A stretch of DNA of 64,000 bases, taken from NCBI RefSeq assembly GCF_016808095.1, contig NC_068974.1, positions 36,328,090 through 36,392,089 of the forward strand, written 5' to 3'. The DNA comes from Vigna angularis (taxonomy: Eukaryota > Streptophyta > Magnoliopsida > Fabales > Fabaceae). Below, piece by piece: positions 14,301-26,200 of this stretch. Below the pieces are notes generated by a model. That model had not been told where the DNA came from. It saw nothing but the letters and a program-made list of their open reading frames with translations, and ran no database searches. How positions within the stretch are numbered: position 1 is the first letter of the stretch; each line of letters starts with the position of its first letter. The position numbers were made by a program, and so were the translations under genes.

Positions 14301-17300
14301 GTTGATATTGTTGGATTTTAGGAATTTAAATTAAGGTGCACTATGCGCTCCAAATGTAGACTCTGAATTTACGCGATAAAATAAATTCATTGATAATAAA
14401 CATTATAAATCATCAACAAATATATTATCAAAAAAATATATTAGTAGGTAATACAAATTCTAATTTATCGATGAATGTTATCGATAAATTTTGTTAACAA
14501 ATTTATTATTCGTTGATAATTACAATTTTAAAATATATTGATAAATTATAATTTACGATAAATTTATTTTATTAATAAAATTTCGTAAATATTATGAAGA
14601 TTATTGTAGTATAAATTCAGTTTTTATGAATATATTTAAGAGGAGGAAAAATAATCATATGTACTTGAGAAACAAACCTATTTTTCATTCACTCTTCTGA
14701 TTTATCAACTTTCTTTGCTATTCTATTGTTTTATTTGCGTGCTTTTACACCTCAATAATTGATTCCTTCATACTTATTCTCTCCAAAGTTATTTGAATTT
14801 CACGATAAGTGTTCTATGTAGTAGTTTAAGAAGCCTAAAAGTAACAAAGATCTTTCTGGGCATAATGCTTCATCAATAAATTTATAAGGTCTCATAGTGT
14901 TTGCTATCAGTTAGTTGTTGGGTCAGTTGAACGAGATCAAATTCTATAGAACTAAATCTTTTGGTTTTATGTAAAAATATGTGTTATTGAATAGAAAATT
15001 AATATAAAGCAAAATAAAATAAATAGTTATTAATATTGACTTTTTCAGTTATTAATAATAATCTAATATTTAAATAATATTGTGATTGATAACAATTAAA
15101 ATATTTTACCTAAATAAGAAAAATAAATTTTAATTATTTTACCAAAATAAAATCTTTAAAAAATATCAATTTAAATTTAGAATAATATTAATTCAAATTT
15201 AATATACACGTGATAAAATGAGTGCAAGTGATTGGAGAAGGTATTGCAACAGATCCATATGTCAGTAACTATACAAAGTGACATGCAAGGCAAGAGCCCT
15301 CCATTGCAAATAGTATAAACACGTGAATTCTTTATAAAATTAAACAAAATATTATACTTGCAAAGCCTTATACCAAAGGATGATGATTTAGCTCAATCAT
15401 AATTTGGACTACTTATTCTCATTGTTCTCCTTATTATTTTGGAATTGTGTTATATATATCACTTTTGATTTACGACATACTTCACAATGCCTATTGTTTG
15501 GGTTTGATCTTAAACCTTTTTATACTTCTTAACCTAATATTGAGCTATAAATCCTCATGATGTTGTTTCCAACCAATATATTTATCCAAAATTTAATATT
15601 CTTGTCAAGCCCACTTTCCAGGACATATATATATGTTTGTCAAACCAACTTGTTTGTGATTTTGTTCTACATAACTTATTCATATCCTGCCACTACCAAG
15701 AGTCATATTGTGACTCTTGTTCATATTTTAAACAAAGCCAATTCCCATATTTAGATTGTAATACTTCCTTTGAAGACTGTGGTGTTCAGTGGCAAATCTC
15801 CACTTCCATTTAACAAGCTAATATTGAATATTTTTATATTGTTTTTATCCAAATCTACAACTTTTGTTTTACATTGATTCGACCATTTGTCTAAGTCAAT
15901 TTCTTCCCCTCGCTCCCACAACTTCATACAAAGTTCTTTAAATTTATTTAAAAAAAAAACTACTTTGACATTCAGGTTAAAAATACGTTCATTCACTGTA
16001 AATATAAAGCAATATAATAGGGGTTTGTTTCAAGTGGTTTCAAAAACGTATGTCGATAGTTTCAGTACAAAACCGCAGTTAAGGTTTTTTATCATAATTT
16101 TTCGACAGTTTTAAGAAAATACATTTCCAACGTCTTGTTTACCAAACTCCTGGTGAGTGTCTGAATATTTGACACCAAAACTTTCATTTCGCTATACCTT
16201 TGGTACTTTGTTCTCCAGCTTCGCATATCCTTTACCTCTGAACAACCTTTGTGTTTTGTCGTTTTTCTTCACATCCTTCGCTTCTTCTTCATTTTGACAG
16301 TCCTAAAAGTTGTCTATCAGTTAAAAATAAAAATAAAGGTAATTATCTTTTCTTATCTTATAAAAGATCAAACTGCTATACAAAGTTTAAAATGACTCTA
16401 CAAGCATAGGAAGTCTTATATGCTCCTACAAACCATAGAAAAATGATCAGGATACACCGTTAAGACCAATGATCAACAGAGAGCCTTATAGAAGATTCAA
16501 ACGTCACATGTATCCATTACACACTCACATGCAAAGGAAGACAAAATATACCAAAGAAATGAAGCACAAAACAAACTTACTCTATCTAAAAAACCGATCC
16601 TTCCAAAAAGAGGGTGATAACTCTTAGAAAGAAATAAAAGAACTCTAGAAAAGTGGTTTCTAAAGAGATTATGTGTTTTAAAATTATGAAGCTCGTTCAT
16701 AACAAAATTATTTATATTAAAACACTTTAATATTAAAACAATTGAGTCTCACTATTTTTAAACCACTATCACTTTTAAAATGTCATTTTCTAAGTCTTTA
16801 CATTTCGTCACTCTAAAATATAAGTAGGAAAACAAAATAACCAAAATAGATTGTATGACAAAATTTTAAAAAACATCAATTTTATTTTTTTCTTTAACTA
16901 ATTTACATTAACCTCTTTAATTTTGAAGAGTTTAAAAGAGAAAATAAATGTAAAAAAAAATATCTTAGTGATACAAATTTTAATGAACTAGATTAATTTA
17001 ACTGTTTTATTATGAAAGTAGTCATGTTAAATATCCATTGTCGATTCTATTAGTGATAAATATATTTTTAATATTTTTTTTTTCTATAACAATCCAAAAA
17101 TTCTAAGCACCATATAGCAATATTTAATTATTATATGGTATTTCAAAATAAATTCTTACTACAGGTTTTAGAATAGAAAAGTAATACTTTAAAATACATT
17201 TAAAATAAATTGAAAAGTAATTCAAAATATAAACTAGAAAACTTAGTATGATCCTCTTTAATACGATATCGTTTATTTTGTAAAGTTTCATTTGACTTTT

Positions 17301-17879
17301 ATCTTCTAATTATCTTTCTCATTAGATACTAATAGAGTCAAAATAGTCAGTTCCACATAACAGGTCCTCTTCAATACACTTAGACTCAACCTAAATTAAC
17401 ATTTTACTTGAAAATAATTAATTTGACTACCACAAGACACTAAGAACTCCACATGTACATATACATTATCAAACATATATTCATACATTCATAATTATCT
17501 TAAACAACAACCAAGGAGAATTATTCAGAAGAATTATAAATCACTTCTAGCATGTAAATAATTTTACAAAGTTACCATCCAACGACAACAACTACTATCC
17601 AGTACCACAAATTTAGAGCCTCATTGCCTCGCTAATGCTCGACACCACTCCAACGCTGCTCGACGACAAACACTTGAACTTATCACGCCTAGTAATAGCT
17701 AGGCATCGCCCAACTAAGAAACCCTTTTAAAGTGGAGTCCAATGACGGAGGTTGTCGCCTAACAATAATGAAACATACAAATGTGTTTTTATGCAATTTA
17801 AGCATTTCTCTCATCTAAGGTTTTCACTATTAATTTTCATGTTATAATGTGCATATTACATTCTTAGAAATACAAATAT
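11390..17879. other. Gene-free spacer with decayed repeats
   Basis: About 6.5 kb between the AG-peptide promoter and the copia element. The first few hundred bases are less AT-rich and may be promoter DNA. A pyrimidine-rich tract (about 13361-13610) creates Leu/Phe/Ser-rich ORFs that are low-complexity artefacts. A candidate decayed DNA transposon covers about 13100-14615 (separate entry). ORFs at 15557-15996 on both strands match nothing I recognise. Confidence 0.55.
13103..14615. mobile_element. Possible decayed non-autonomous DNA transposon with subterminal repeats
   Basis: Both flanks (about 13140-13340 and 14370-14600) are dense in variants of ttgataaat and its complement atttatcaa, in both orientations, whereas the middle (13350-14340) is not. 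The right edge carries ttgtagta, resembling the inverted CACTA-type end ttgtagtg. The left edge (cattaaaaaaaaatagcta) is a poor match. Subterminal repeats around an unrelated core are typical of CACTA elements. No transposase is visible and I could not identify a target duplication. Confidence 0.3.
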
Positions 17880-18334
17880 TGAACTCAGCCCAACACTGTG
17901 CACTTAAAGTTGACAGCCCAATTGGCTTCAGTCCAAGAAAGCACAAAACGCTTCTCACAAATCAGTAGCCTCATTTGTGCCAAAACGCGTTTTCGTGTGA
18001 GAAGAGAGAGAACGGAGCATCCGGAGGTTTCTAGAGAGGACGACGGCGAGAACTTCTGGTGGGGGCAGCGGCGGTCGTCGGCGAAGAAGGAAAAGATGAT
18101 CAGCACAGTAAACACGGTAAGAAAAATGTATCCTTTTATTATTTCTGTAAGTTCCTAAAAACATGAGTGTCTTATTTTTTTCTACTACTTCTGGCGGAGC
18201 GTCTACATGTATATATATAGAGTTCAAGAAAAGGGAAAACGGGAAAAGCTAACTGAAACTCACAAACTAGAAAACTAACTAATTAAAACAACGTAACTGT
18301 CCTTGTGACAGTAACGGAAAACCGACAAAACTCA
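17880..18334 (-). repeat. 3' LTR of the copia element
   Basis: 455 bp, nearly identical to 22746-23200. Differences seen are at the tttcYagag, ttcYggtg and gtcgKcggc sites. ORFs predicted inside on both strands are LTR shadows and are not annotated. Confidence 0.95.
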
Positions 18335-18347
18335 AAATCCTCCCCTT
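18335..18347 (-). other. Polypurine tract of the copia element
   Basis: On the minus strand aaggggaggattt lies directly before the 3' LTR (tgagttttg...). This is the expected plus-strand primer position. Confidence 0.75.
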
Positions 18348-18801
18348 AAGCTGGACGGTGTATACTCATCAGTCCAAGCTTGGGAATAATCGTTCTGAAC
18401 TTGACGCGGTGCGAAAATTTTGTGAAGATGTCAGCCAGTTGCTCGTCGGATCGAATGGGAAGGAGATGAAGAAGGCCCTCTTGTATCTTCTCACGAACGA
18501 CATGGCAGTCGAGCTCGATGTGCTTGGTGCGTTCGTGAAAGCTCTGATTATGAGCAATATGTCTCGCAGACCTGTTGTCGCAGTATAAAATAGGGGTTCC
18601 AGATTCTTCTATCTGAAGGTCCTGTAGAAGGTAACGAAGCCACTATATTTCACATACAGTGGCAGCAAGAGCACGGTATTCAGCTTCTGTGGAAGACCTG
18701 GAGACCGTCTTCTGCTTCTTAGACTTCCAGGAAATGAGAGACGATCCAAGGAAGACACAGAAGCCTGTGGTGGATCTTCGAGTGTTGAGACAAGTGGCTC
18801 A
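18346..18801 (-). pseudogene. Copia RNase H region cut off by nonsense codons
   Basis: The polyprotein frame continues past its first stop with recognisable RNase H sequence ([37 protein letters not shown]) to a normal terminal TAA at 18346-18348. Two in-frame stops interrupt it: TGA at 18799-18801, where the family has Trp after GFSDSD, and TAG at 18643-18645, just before WLRYLL. No frameshift is needed to read the remainder. The translated product would therefore lack most of RNase H, and the copy is probably not autonomous. Confidence 0.85.
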
Positions 18802-21800
18802 ATCAGAGTCACTAAAGCCCTTTAGTTGCATACAAGAATCAGCAGCAAAGAATAATCCTTGAGATGGTTCGGACTTGATGTACCTGAGAATGTGTTGGAC
18901 AGCACGATAGTGATAACTGGTAGGGTTTTGCATAAATTGCGAAAGCAAATTAATTGTGAAACATAAATCAGGCCTAGTATTTGTAAGGTAAAGAAGCTTC
19001 CCTATCAATTTTCTGTAGAGAGTAGGATCATCAAGGTAGCTGTCTGTTTTATACAGAGGGCTTGTGTCACTTAGGAAAGGAGTAGTAGAGGGTTTGCATC
19101 CAAGCATTCCAGTCTCCTCAAGTATGTCGAGAGCATACTTTCTCTGGGATAAGTGGATCCCCTTTTTAGATCTGGCCACTTCCAACCCAAGGAAATACTT
19201 GAGTTCCCCTAAATTCTTTATGTGAAATCTTTGGTGAAGTAACTCTTTTATGCAGTTGATTTCCATCATAGAATTTCCTGCTAAAACAATGTCATCTACA
19301 TACACAAGCAAAGCAGTAAAACTCGTAGGTGTTTTTCTTATAAACAGATAATGATCAGATTTTGATTGGATAAAATTTGCAGATATTAGAAAAGTAGACA
19401 ATTTTTCAAACCATTGTCTACTGGCCTGTTTTAGACCATATAGAGACTTTCTTAGCTTGCAAACCTGTCCCTTTTGAATGTTTAGAATTGGGGGTGGTTC
19501 CATGTAGACTTCTTCATTGAGATCTCCATGCAAGAAAGCATTATCAACATCAAGTTGATGTAAAAACCAATTGTGTGAAGCAGCTAGAGCAATGAGAAGT
19601 CTGACAGTGGTTAACTTGGCCACAGGTGAAAAAGTATCAAGATAATCAATTCCTTCTTGTTGGGTGTATCCCTTTGCCACCAATCGAGCCTTAAGCCTTT
19701 CAATGCTACCATCTGCTTTATACTTGGTCTTGTATACCCATTTACACCCTATAGGGGTTTTTCCTGAAGGAAGTTGAACTAAATCCCAAGTTTTGTTATC
19801 TTGTAAAGCTTTAATTTCTCTTTCCATGGCTTCCACCCATTCAGTCATTTCCTTAGCTTGATTATAGGATTGAGGTTCCTTATTTCCAGTGACAGCTAGG
19901 GTATATCTCAAGTGTTTTTCTGTCAAATTATCACAACATAATGAATTGGAAATCGGGTAAGGAGTTTTAAAATTGTTCTTCACAGTTAAGGATTGATTGA
20001 CCTGATGAACATAGTCTTTGAGATATTTCGGTGTCTTTCTAGTCCTCTGAGATCTCCTTTGCTCACGAACCTCCTGATTGCTTCTGGTACCATGGTCATT
20101 TTCTTCATTATCAGAAGCCTGTTGTGTTTGTTCTTCATTGTTAGCATTGGATTCAGCATACTGGTTTCCCAGCAGATCGTTGAGAGTGTCAGCCTTGTCA
20201 CCTTCATTGTCTATATCTTCATCATTTCTTTGCTGGCTTTGGTAAGGGAAGATGTTTTCATGGAACACCACATTTCTGCTTATGAGAAGTTCCCTGGTAT
20301 TCAAGTCAAGAACAGTATAGCCCTTCATTCCAGGTTTATATCCTAGAAATATACCTTTCCTAGCTCTTGGATCAAGTTTACTTCTGTTATTCTCAAGAGT
20401 GGAAGCAAAACACAAACACCCAAAGGACCTTAAATCTAAATAAGTGGGAGGAAGATTATACAACAAATCATGAGGGGTCTTGTTATTTAAAATGGGAGTG
20501 GGTAATCTATTTATTAGGTAAACAGCATGTCCCACAGCATATGACCAGTAAGTACTAGGTATGTTGGATTGGAATAAGAGACTACGGGCCACATTCAGAA
20601 TGTGTTGGTGCTTTCTTTCAACAACAGAGTTTTGTTCAGGTGTCTCAACACAACTCTTTTGATGTATAATGCCATGTGAATCGTAAAATTTCATGCAACT
20701 AAATTCAGGTCCATTATCAGATCTAACAGTCTTAATCATTTTGTCAAATTGGTTTTTTATCTTAATAATGAAGTTTTGCAGTAAATCTCTAGTTTGTCCT
20801 TTGTTGTTCATTAGAAAAATCCATGTATGCCTACTGTAGTCATCTACTATAGTGAGGAAATATCTATGCCCATGAACAGAAACAGTTTTGAGGGGACCCC
20901 ATATGTCGCAGTGTATAAGATCAAAGCATGCATTAGTAAGAGAAATGCTTTTAGTAAAAGGTAATATGTGCTGTTTAGCATAATGACAAGTGTCACAAAC
21001 TACATCAGCACCCATTTTGATGTAAGGAAACTTCTCACATAATTGTTTTACAACCTTTTGTCCTGGGTGGCCTAGCCTAACATGCCACAGATTAATATCA
21101 GCACTTTTAAAAGAAAAAACAGAATTTGTACTACATCTTGAATTGGGTTTTGAGAAAGCTTGTAGATAATAGAGACCTCCCCAAGAGTTAGCACATCCAA
21201 TCATCCTCAAAGTATTGTTCTCCCTTATCTGACAAGTCTTAGAAGAAAAGGTCAGGCTACAATTTAAATCCTGAATAAGTTTTTGGACAGAAATCAGATT
21301 GAAACAAAAATCAGGAATATAAAGGACATTAAAAATGATAAACTCTTTTGCAAAATGCACAGTGCCAGCGTACTCGGCAGTAATTATGGTTTTGTTAGGA
21401 AGTTTGATAGGGACAGGTTTGATCTTATAAAAGGTAGTGTAGTTTGTTTTATCATGTGTGACATGGTCAGTGGCACCAATATCTAAAATCCAGGAAAGAT
21501 TACCTTTTTCATTTTCAGTGTTGTTCCTCTGGACTTGATTGATCTTGTGGTTAGATTCATCACCTTTGTCTATCATTCTAAGTAATTTCTGCATTTGCTC
21601 ATTGGTAAGAGAATTAAGAATGTTGCCGTTATTGGTCTGCTGAATGTTTTGAACCCCTTCAGTCCCATTGCTATTTGGGCAAACGTTAGCAGAGCTCCAG
21701 TCATTTCCCTTTTTAGAGCTGTTACCCCCCTTTTTGTACCAAGGGGGAAATCCATGCTTAGAATAGCATTCGTCCACTGTGTGATTCATTTTGTTGCAAA

Positions 21801-22644
21801 AGGAACATTGCTTTCCATGATTGGGGTTTCTGCCTCTACCTCTTCCTTGTCCACGAAATCCAGGACCTCTTCCTTGATTCCCTGAATTTTTCCAATTCTG
21901 ATCTGGCTTCCAGGAGCTGCTTCTGTCAACACTATTGGCCAAAATTTTAATTTCAGTAGAGACTTGCTTTTCTTGCCTCTCTTGTTGCATAATAAGAGAG
22001 AAAACACGGTTGATGTTGGGAAGAGGGTCCATTAGTAGGATCTGTGTCCTGACAGTGCTGTAGGAATCGTTTAGACCTTTTAGAAAGCAAATAACATGTT
22101 CAACTTCCCTGTACTTCAAGGAGCATTTGGAAAGTTCACAGTTGCAAGGAGTAGGGCACGTGCATGTGGGTATGGGTCTTAAAGACTCAAGTTCTTCCCA
22201 TAAAATTTTAAGATCAGTGAAAAATTGGCTGACTCCTCTTTCTCCTTGTTTGATGGAGTGTATGTCCTGAAGTAGGTCAGATATCTTGAAATAATCCCCT
22301 TTAGAAAAACATTCTTTCAGTTCATCCCATAGTTCTTTGGCTTCTTCCACGTATATGACGCTTTCCGCTATCTCAGGGGAGAGAGTTTTTGTTATCCAAG
22401 ATAAGATCATCATGTTGCACCTCTCCCAGGCATCAAACTGGGGATCCGTTCTTTGCGGTTTCTTTATCGTACCATCAACGAACTTAATCTTGTTCTTGGA
22501 AAGCAAGGCACGTCGCATGCTCCTGCTCCATGAGGAGTAATTGTTGTCGTTTAAGACTTGAGTGATTAAGGTGAGACCAGGATTTTCTCCTGGATGCAAA
22601 TAGAAGGGGCTACTTGGGTTGGATGATTGATCCACCTGTTCCAT
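18799..22644 (-). CDS. Copia Gag-Pol polyprotein, truncated before RNase H (1281 aa)
   Basis: One long frame. Domains in order: gag with a Retrotran_gag/UBN2-like N-terminus (about 20-230); a CCHC zinc knuckle C-x2-C-x4-H-x4-C at 280-293; protease around 385-395; a GAG-pre-integrase HHCC zinc region (521-553); an integrase core with D580 (HCDIWG), D643 (RSDNG) and E676 (VVERKH); and reverse transcriptase with YVDD at 1115-1118. The protease active site reads DIGA (388-391), whereas the family has D-S/T-G, so protease is probably dead. The frame ends at a premature TGA before RNase H. The start codon at 22644 lies about 85 nt after the primer-binding site, as usual. This is a retrotransposon protein, not a host gene. 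Confidence 0.93.
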   Translation of the reverse strand: MEQVDQSSNPSSPFYLHPGENPGLTLITQVLNDNNYSSWSRSMRRALLSKNKIKFVDGTIKKPQRTDPQFDAWERCNMMILSWITKTLSPEIAESVIYVEEAKELWDELKECFSKGDYFKISDLLQDIHSIKQGERGVSQFFTDLKILWEELESLRPIPTCTCPTPCNCELSKCSLKYREVEHVICFLKGLNDSYSTVRTQILLMDPLPNINRVFSLIMQQERQEKQVSTEIKILANSVDRSSSWKPDQNWKNSGNQGRGPGFRGQGRGRGRNPNHGKQCSFCNKMNHTVDECYSKHGFPPWYKKGGNSSKKGNDWSSANVCPNSNGTEGVQNIQQTNNGNILNSLTNEQMQKLLRMIDKGDESNHKINQVQRNNTENEKGNLSWILDIGATDHVTHDKTNYTTFYKIKPVPIKLPNKTIITAEYAGTVHFAKEFIIFNVLYIPDFCFNLISVQKLIQDLNCSLTFSSKTCQIRENNTLRMIGCANSWGGLYYLQAFSKPNSRCSTNSVFSFKSADINLWHVRLGHPGQKVVKQLCEKFPYIKMGADVVCDTCHYAKQHILPFTKSISLTNACFDLIHCDIWGPLKTVSVHGHRYFLTIVDDYSRHTWIFLMNNKGQTRDLLQNFIIKIKNQFDKMIKTVRSDNGPEFSCMKFYDSHGIIHQKSCVETPEQNSVVERKHQHILNVARSLLFQSNIPSTYWSYAVGHAVYLINRLPTPILNNKTPHDLLYNLPPTYLDLRSFGCLCFASTLENNRSKLDPRARKGIFLGYKPGMKGYTVLDLNTRELLISRNVVFHENIFPYQSQQRNDEDIDNEGDKADTLNDLLGNQYAESNANNEEQTQQASDNEENDHGTRSNQEVREQRRSQRTRKTPKYLKDYVHQVNQSLTVKNNFKTPYPISNSLCCDNLTEKHLRYTLAVTGNKEPQSYNQAKEMTEWVEAMEREIKALQDNKTWDLVQLPSGKTPIGCKWVYKTKYKADGSIERLKARLVAKGYTQQEGIDYLDTFSPVAKLTTVRLLIALAASHNWFLHQLDVDNAFLHGDLNEEVYMEPPPILNIQKGQVCKLRKSLYGLKQASRQWFEKLSTFLISANFIQSKSDHYLFIRKTPTSFTALLVYVDDIVLAGNSMMEINCIKELLHQRFHIKNLGELKYFLGLEVARSKKGIHLSQRKYALDILEETGMLGCKPSTTPFLSDTSPLYKTDSYLDDPTLYRKLIGKLLYLTNTRPDLCFTINLLSQFMQNPTSYHYRAVQHILRYIKSEPSQGLFFAADSCMQLKGFSDSD

Positions 22645-22730
22645 GAAGAGGCCCAGAAAAAAAATATTTCAAGAAGCTTTCAAGATCAGTGGAAGCAGCG
22701 AGCAACGGAAGCAGAGCAGGCACTAGACCT

Positions 22731-22742
22731 GCTCTGATACCA
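22731..22742 (-). other. Primer-binding site for initiator tRNA-Met
   Basis: On the minus strand tggtatcagagc follows the end of the 5' LTR by three bases. This is the standard Ty1/copia primer-binding site in plants. Confidence 0.9.
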
Positions 22743-22745
22743 TAT

Positions 22746-23200
22746 TGAACTCAGCCCAACACTGTGCACTTAAAGTTGACAGCCCAATTGGCTTCAGTCC
22801 AAGAAAGCACAAAACGCTTCTCACAAATCAGTAGCCTCATTTGTGCCAAAACGCGTTTTCGTGTGAGAAGAGAGAGAACGGAGCATCCGGAGGTTTCCAG
22901 AGAGGACGACGGCGAGAACTTCCGGTGGGGGCAGCGGCGGTCGGCGGCGAAGAAGGAAAAGATGATCAGCACAGTAAACACGGTAAGAAAAATGTATCCT
23001 TTTATTATTTCTGTAAGTTCCTAAAAACATGAGTGTCTTATTTTTTTCTACTACTTCTGGCGGAGCGTCTACATGTATATATATAGAGTTCAAGAAAAGG
23101 GAAAACGGGAAAAGCTAACTGAAACTCACAAACTAGAAAACTAACTAATTAAAACAACGTAACTGTCCTTGTGACAGTAACGGAAAACCGACAAAACTCA
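22746..23200 (-). repeat. 5' LTR of the copia element
   Basis: 455 bp, nearly identical to 17880-18334. In element orientation it begins tgagttttg and ends gagttca. As the 5' LTR of a minus-strand element it would contain the promoter and transcript start. Confidence 0.95.
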
Positions 23201-26200
23201 AAAACAAACATAATGCCACGTTCAATATCACCTTAATCAATGCATTCTCTCATATTTATTCCTTACACAGCACAGGAATTCAAAGTTTAGCCATGTCCTT
23301 AAGTGATTTTTCAATCCAACGTATTCTAAAGATCCCAATACAAGATCTAAAGACATTTTCATTATTTAAATATAAACAATAACATCACCAAAGTTACATT
23401 CATTCTATCTCATATTGGCAACATCATCCGTCATAACTAACATCTCCATTTAAAGAATTTCAACATATTTAATCTTGGGTTAAATTAGAAATTTAGAAGA
23501 AAAAAACTGAAGATTCTTTAGAGAATTAGGTTTAAAATAAAGAAGAAGGGGTTTTCTCTATTTTCTAAGAAAACATTCTCTCCATGTCTACTTATATAAG
23601 AAACTTACTATTAATCCATTTAAATTAACCCATGAAAAAACCATTTGATCGACATTTATTTTAAATATTTATGTTATTGTTTCAGGTATAGGGTCAAGTA
23701 ACTTCTAATACCTTCACAATTTCCTCTTCAAAGTTGTTCGGGTACTTAAGTTCTCATACTGTCTTCACCTTCACCTCAATCGTCTGGACGGATACCTGTC
23801 AAAAGTTCTTCGATACTTAAGTCAGAAAATAATTCGTACGGGAGTCACAGCAATAATATTAAATGCATAGTAAATGTCATCACCTACATCTTACATTTGA
23901 CCTTTATTTTAGTGACACCTTAATCTCAATCCAATCTCAACACATTGTTCTTAATCACTATTTATCTTAATCTTTGCGGAGAAAACCATTTGTCGGGTAA
24001 GGTAGTCCAATACTGCTAGAGTCATTCGGTCTTGTTTGTTCAGATGTCTCTTCGTCTTTAAGTTGTTTAGGTATTCTTTATCCTTCAGGATCATCCAACC
24101 CTTCAATACATGGGCCTCCATTATTGTCCGACCCTACCAATTAATATTTTATATATCTTGATTAAAACTCACAGTAAATAAAAACTTAACAAGTTACACT
24201 AGACATATAACACATTCAAGTTAAACATAACTAGCACATCTGAAAAAATAAATGATTAAATTTCTCTAAAATATTCAATAGAATCGGGTTGCTGGATATA
24301 CAAATGGTCAACTTCTTCTTTCTACTTAGTAGTTATAGTCCTAGTGCTAGTAGTAGCCATTCAATGAGTTTGGCTGCTGGGTTGTTCTTTTGTTGTTGAT
24401 AGGAATTAGAAAAACGCACAAAGAAAATGATTGCAAGACATTGGTGCACAAACCAATATAAAAATAAAATTATAAAATTGGTGATCATTTTAGATATGGA
24501 ATTTTTATTTTTTTATTGGTTATCCAAATGAACATAGAATGGAAATTATATATCAATAATCAGAATTCAAATTATATATTTTTTAAATGGCGTCAGAATT
24601 CAATTTATGGAAAATTAAATTTTGACTTACTTTTTCATCATTTAAAAAAAAATTGTGAAAATTTTACTTACACATATATATTTGAAAAATCACATAAAAC
24701 TTGGACGATTTTTTTTCTAGTAATATATTTGTATATGGTACAAATATAATTTAAAATGACATTAAATTAGTTTCTATTATTAATATTACGAATAGTATAA
24801 AAGTAATCTAACATTTAAATGAATATGAAACATTGTTAATATAGAGTAGCCCTAAGTTTATACATGGACCATTTAAGTCGGTTGCAAATATGATGTGATT
24901 TTAAAGTTTACATAATGGATTGACAGGGCGACAAACAAATATCTTTCCATTATACTATTGGTCAACAAAAAAATTAATAACACACGAGATCCCACTAAAG
25001 TGTTTTTTCCCTATTCCATGTATGTATGATAAGAAAAAATCAATGAGCTAGTGGCTTGCTTTGTTTGCAAAGGCTAGTTTGAAAAATAAAATAAAATAAA
25101 ACAATATTTTAACCTTTTGTTCTTGAAAATGACATGCTCCTACCTCATTGATATTTCCCTTTCTGGCCAATGAAAAAACTTCCTAGAAAGTTCATGTTAA
25201 TATGCAAAATATCATTTATACCTATTTATTAAGTTTTTTAACATACCAAGGCTTAGGAAAAATTACAAATTAAAATTGTTAATGAAAACTTTTTCTTTCT
25301 TAATCACCTGATCAATTTCTTTTATGAAGTGTTAATGGAATATAATGTGAATCTGCACATTTATGGGTTTATAATATACGATTTTTCTACCAAAAAAAAG
25401 AAATACGACATCTACATCATCGTTATCATCGTATTAATAAAAACAATAATAAAAACAAGAAAAGATATAGTGATCAAGTTGTTAAAATTTAGTATAATTT
25501 AGCATTTGACTTTATTTGACATTTTGCTAATAGTCTGGGCTTGAAATAAATTAATCTAATTATCAAGATAAATATAATTACAATCTAATTGATAGTTCAT
25601 AAAATCACATAAATAAGTAAATATCAAGTTAAATGTTAAGTTTTTGAACCAATTATGTAAAGGAATGATTTAAAAAAAACACTCATTTGTGTAAAAAAAC
25701 TTATATAAAGGGTTGATGGTGGGCTAAAGACTATTTGAACCTTTGAATAAAAAAATATACAGCACACTTTCAAAATATTCAATATAACTTAAAGATTGAA
25801 AAAAAAAAACTCTTTTTTAGAATTTGATAAAAAATATTTCTTCAAAATTTAGTGATAAAATTGAAATCACGTAAATCATTTGGAACATTAGTGAATTTTC
25901 TTTTTACTCTAATAATATATAGTAAAATATTTTTATTTAGTGTGTACTTACATGTACTCAGTTTTTAGCCATTTATAATCAAGATAAATTTTTGTTATCT
26001 AAACATATTATTTATATTAATATATGATAATGTGTATAGCAATCAAATGTCATATACAGAATTGAATATTTTTATATTATTAGTATGAGTCTATAAATAC
26101 AATCAATTTTTAGAGAAAGTATATATTCAATCGTCATATTCAATTTTTCATTCATATATTGTATACACTTTTACTTATATTTGAGCGTTAAATAATTTTA

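Larger units (their letters stand above)
17880..23200 (-). mobile_element. Ty1/copia LTR retrotransposon, nearly full length
   Basis: A 5.3-kb element reading on the minus strand. The two LTRs (17880-18334 and 22746-23200) are each 455 bp, begin TG and end CA in element orientation, and differ at only about three positions, so the insertion is recent. Next to the upstream LTR is a primer-binding site complementary to initiator tRNA-Met (22731-22742). Next to the downstream LTR is a purine tract. Order is gag, protease, integrase, reverse transcriptase, RNase H, which is diagnostic of Ty1/copia. The outer 5-bp flanks (aatat left, aaaac right) do not match, so no target duplication is apparent. 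It lies in gene-free DNA between the AG-peptide and SAP2 genes. Confidence 0.95.

Noticed and set aside
17885..18227. ORFs inside the LTR, repeated at 22751-23093
   Set aside because: They occur identically in both LTRs on both strands and have no known function; LTRs are non-coding in this family.
22731..22746. Sequence resembling legume miR1511 (gctctgatacca)
   Set aside because: It is the tRNA-Met primer-binding site of the copia element, and no hairpin surrounds it.
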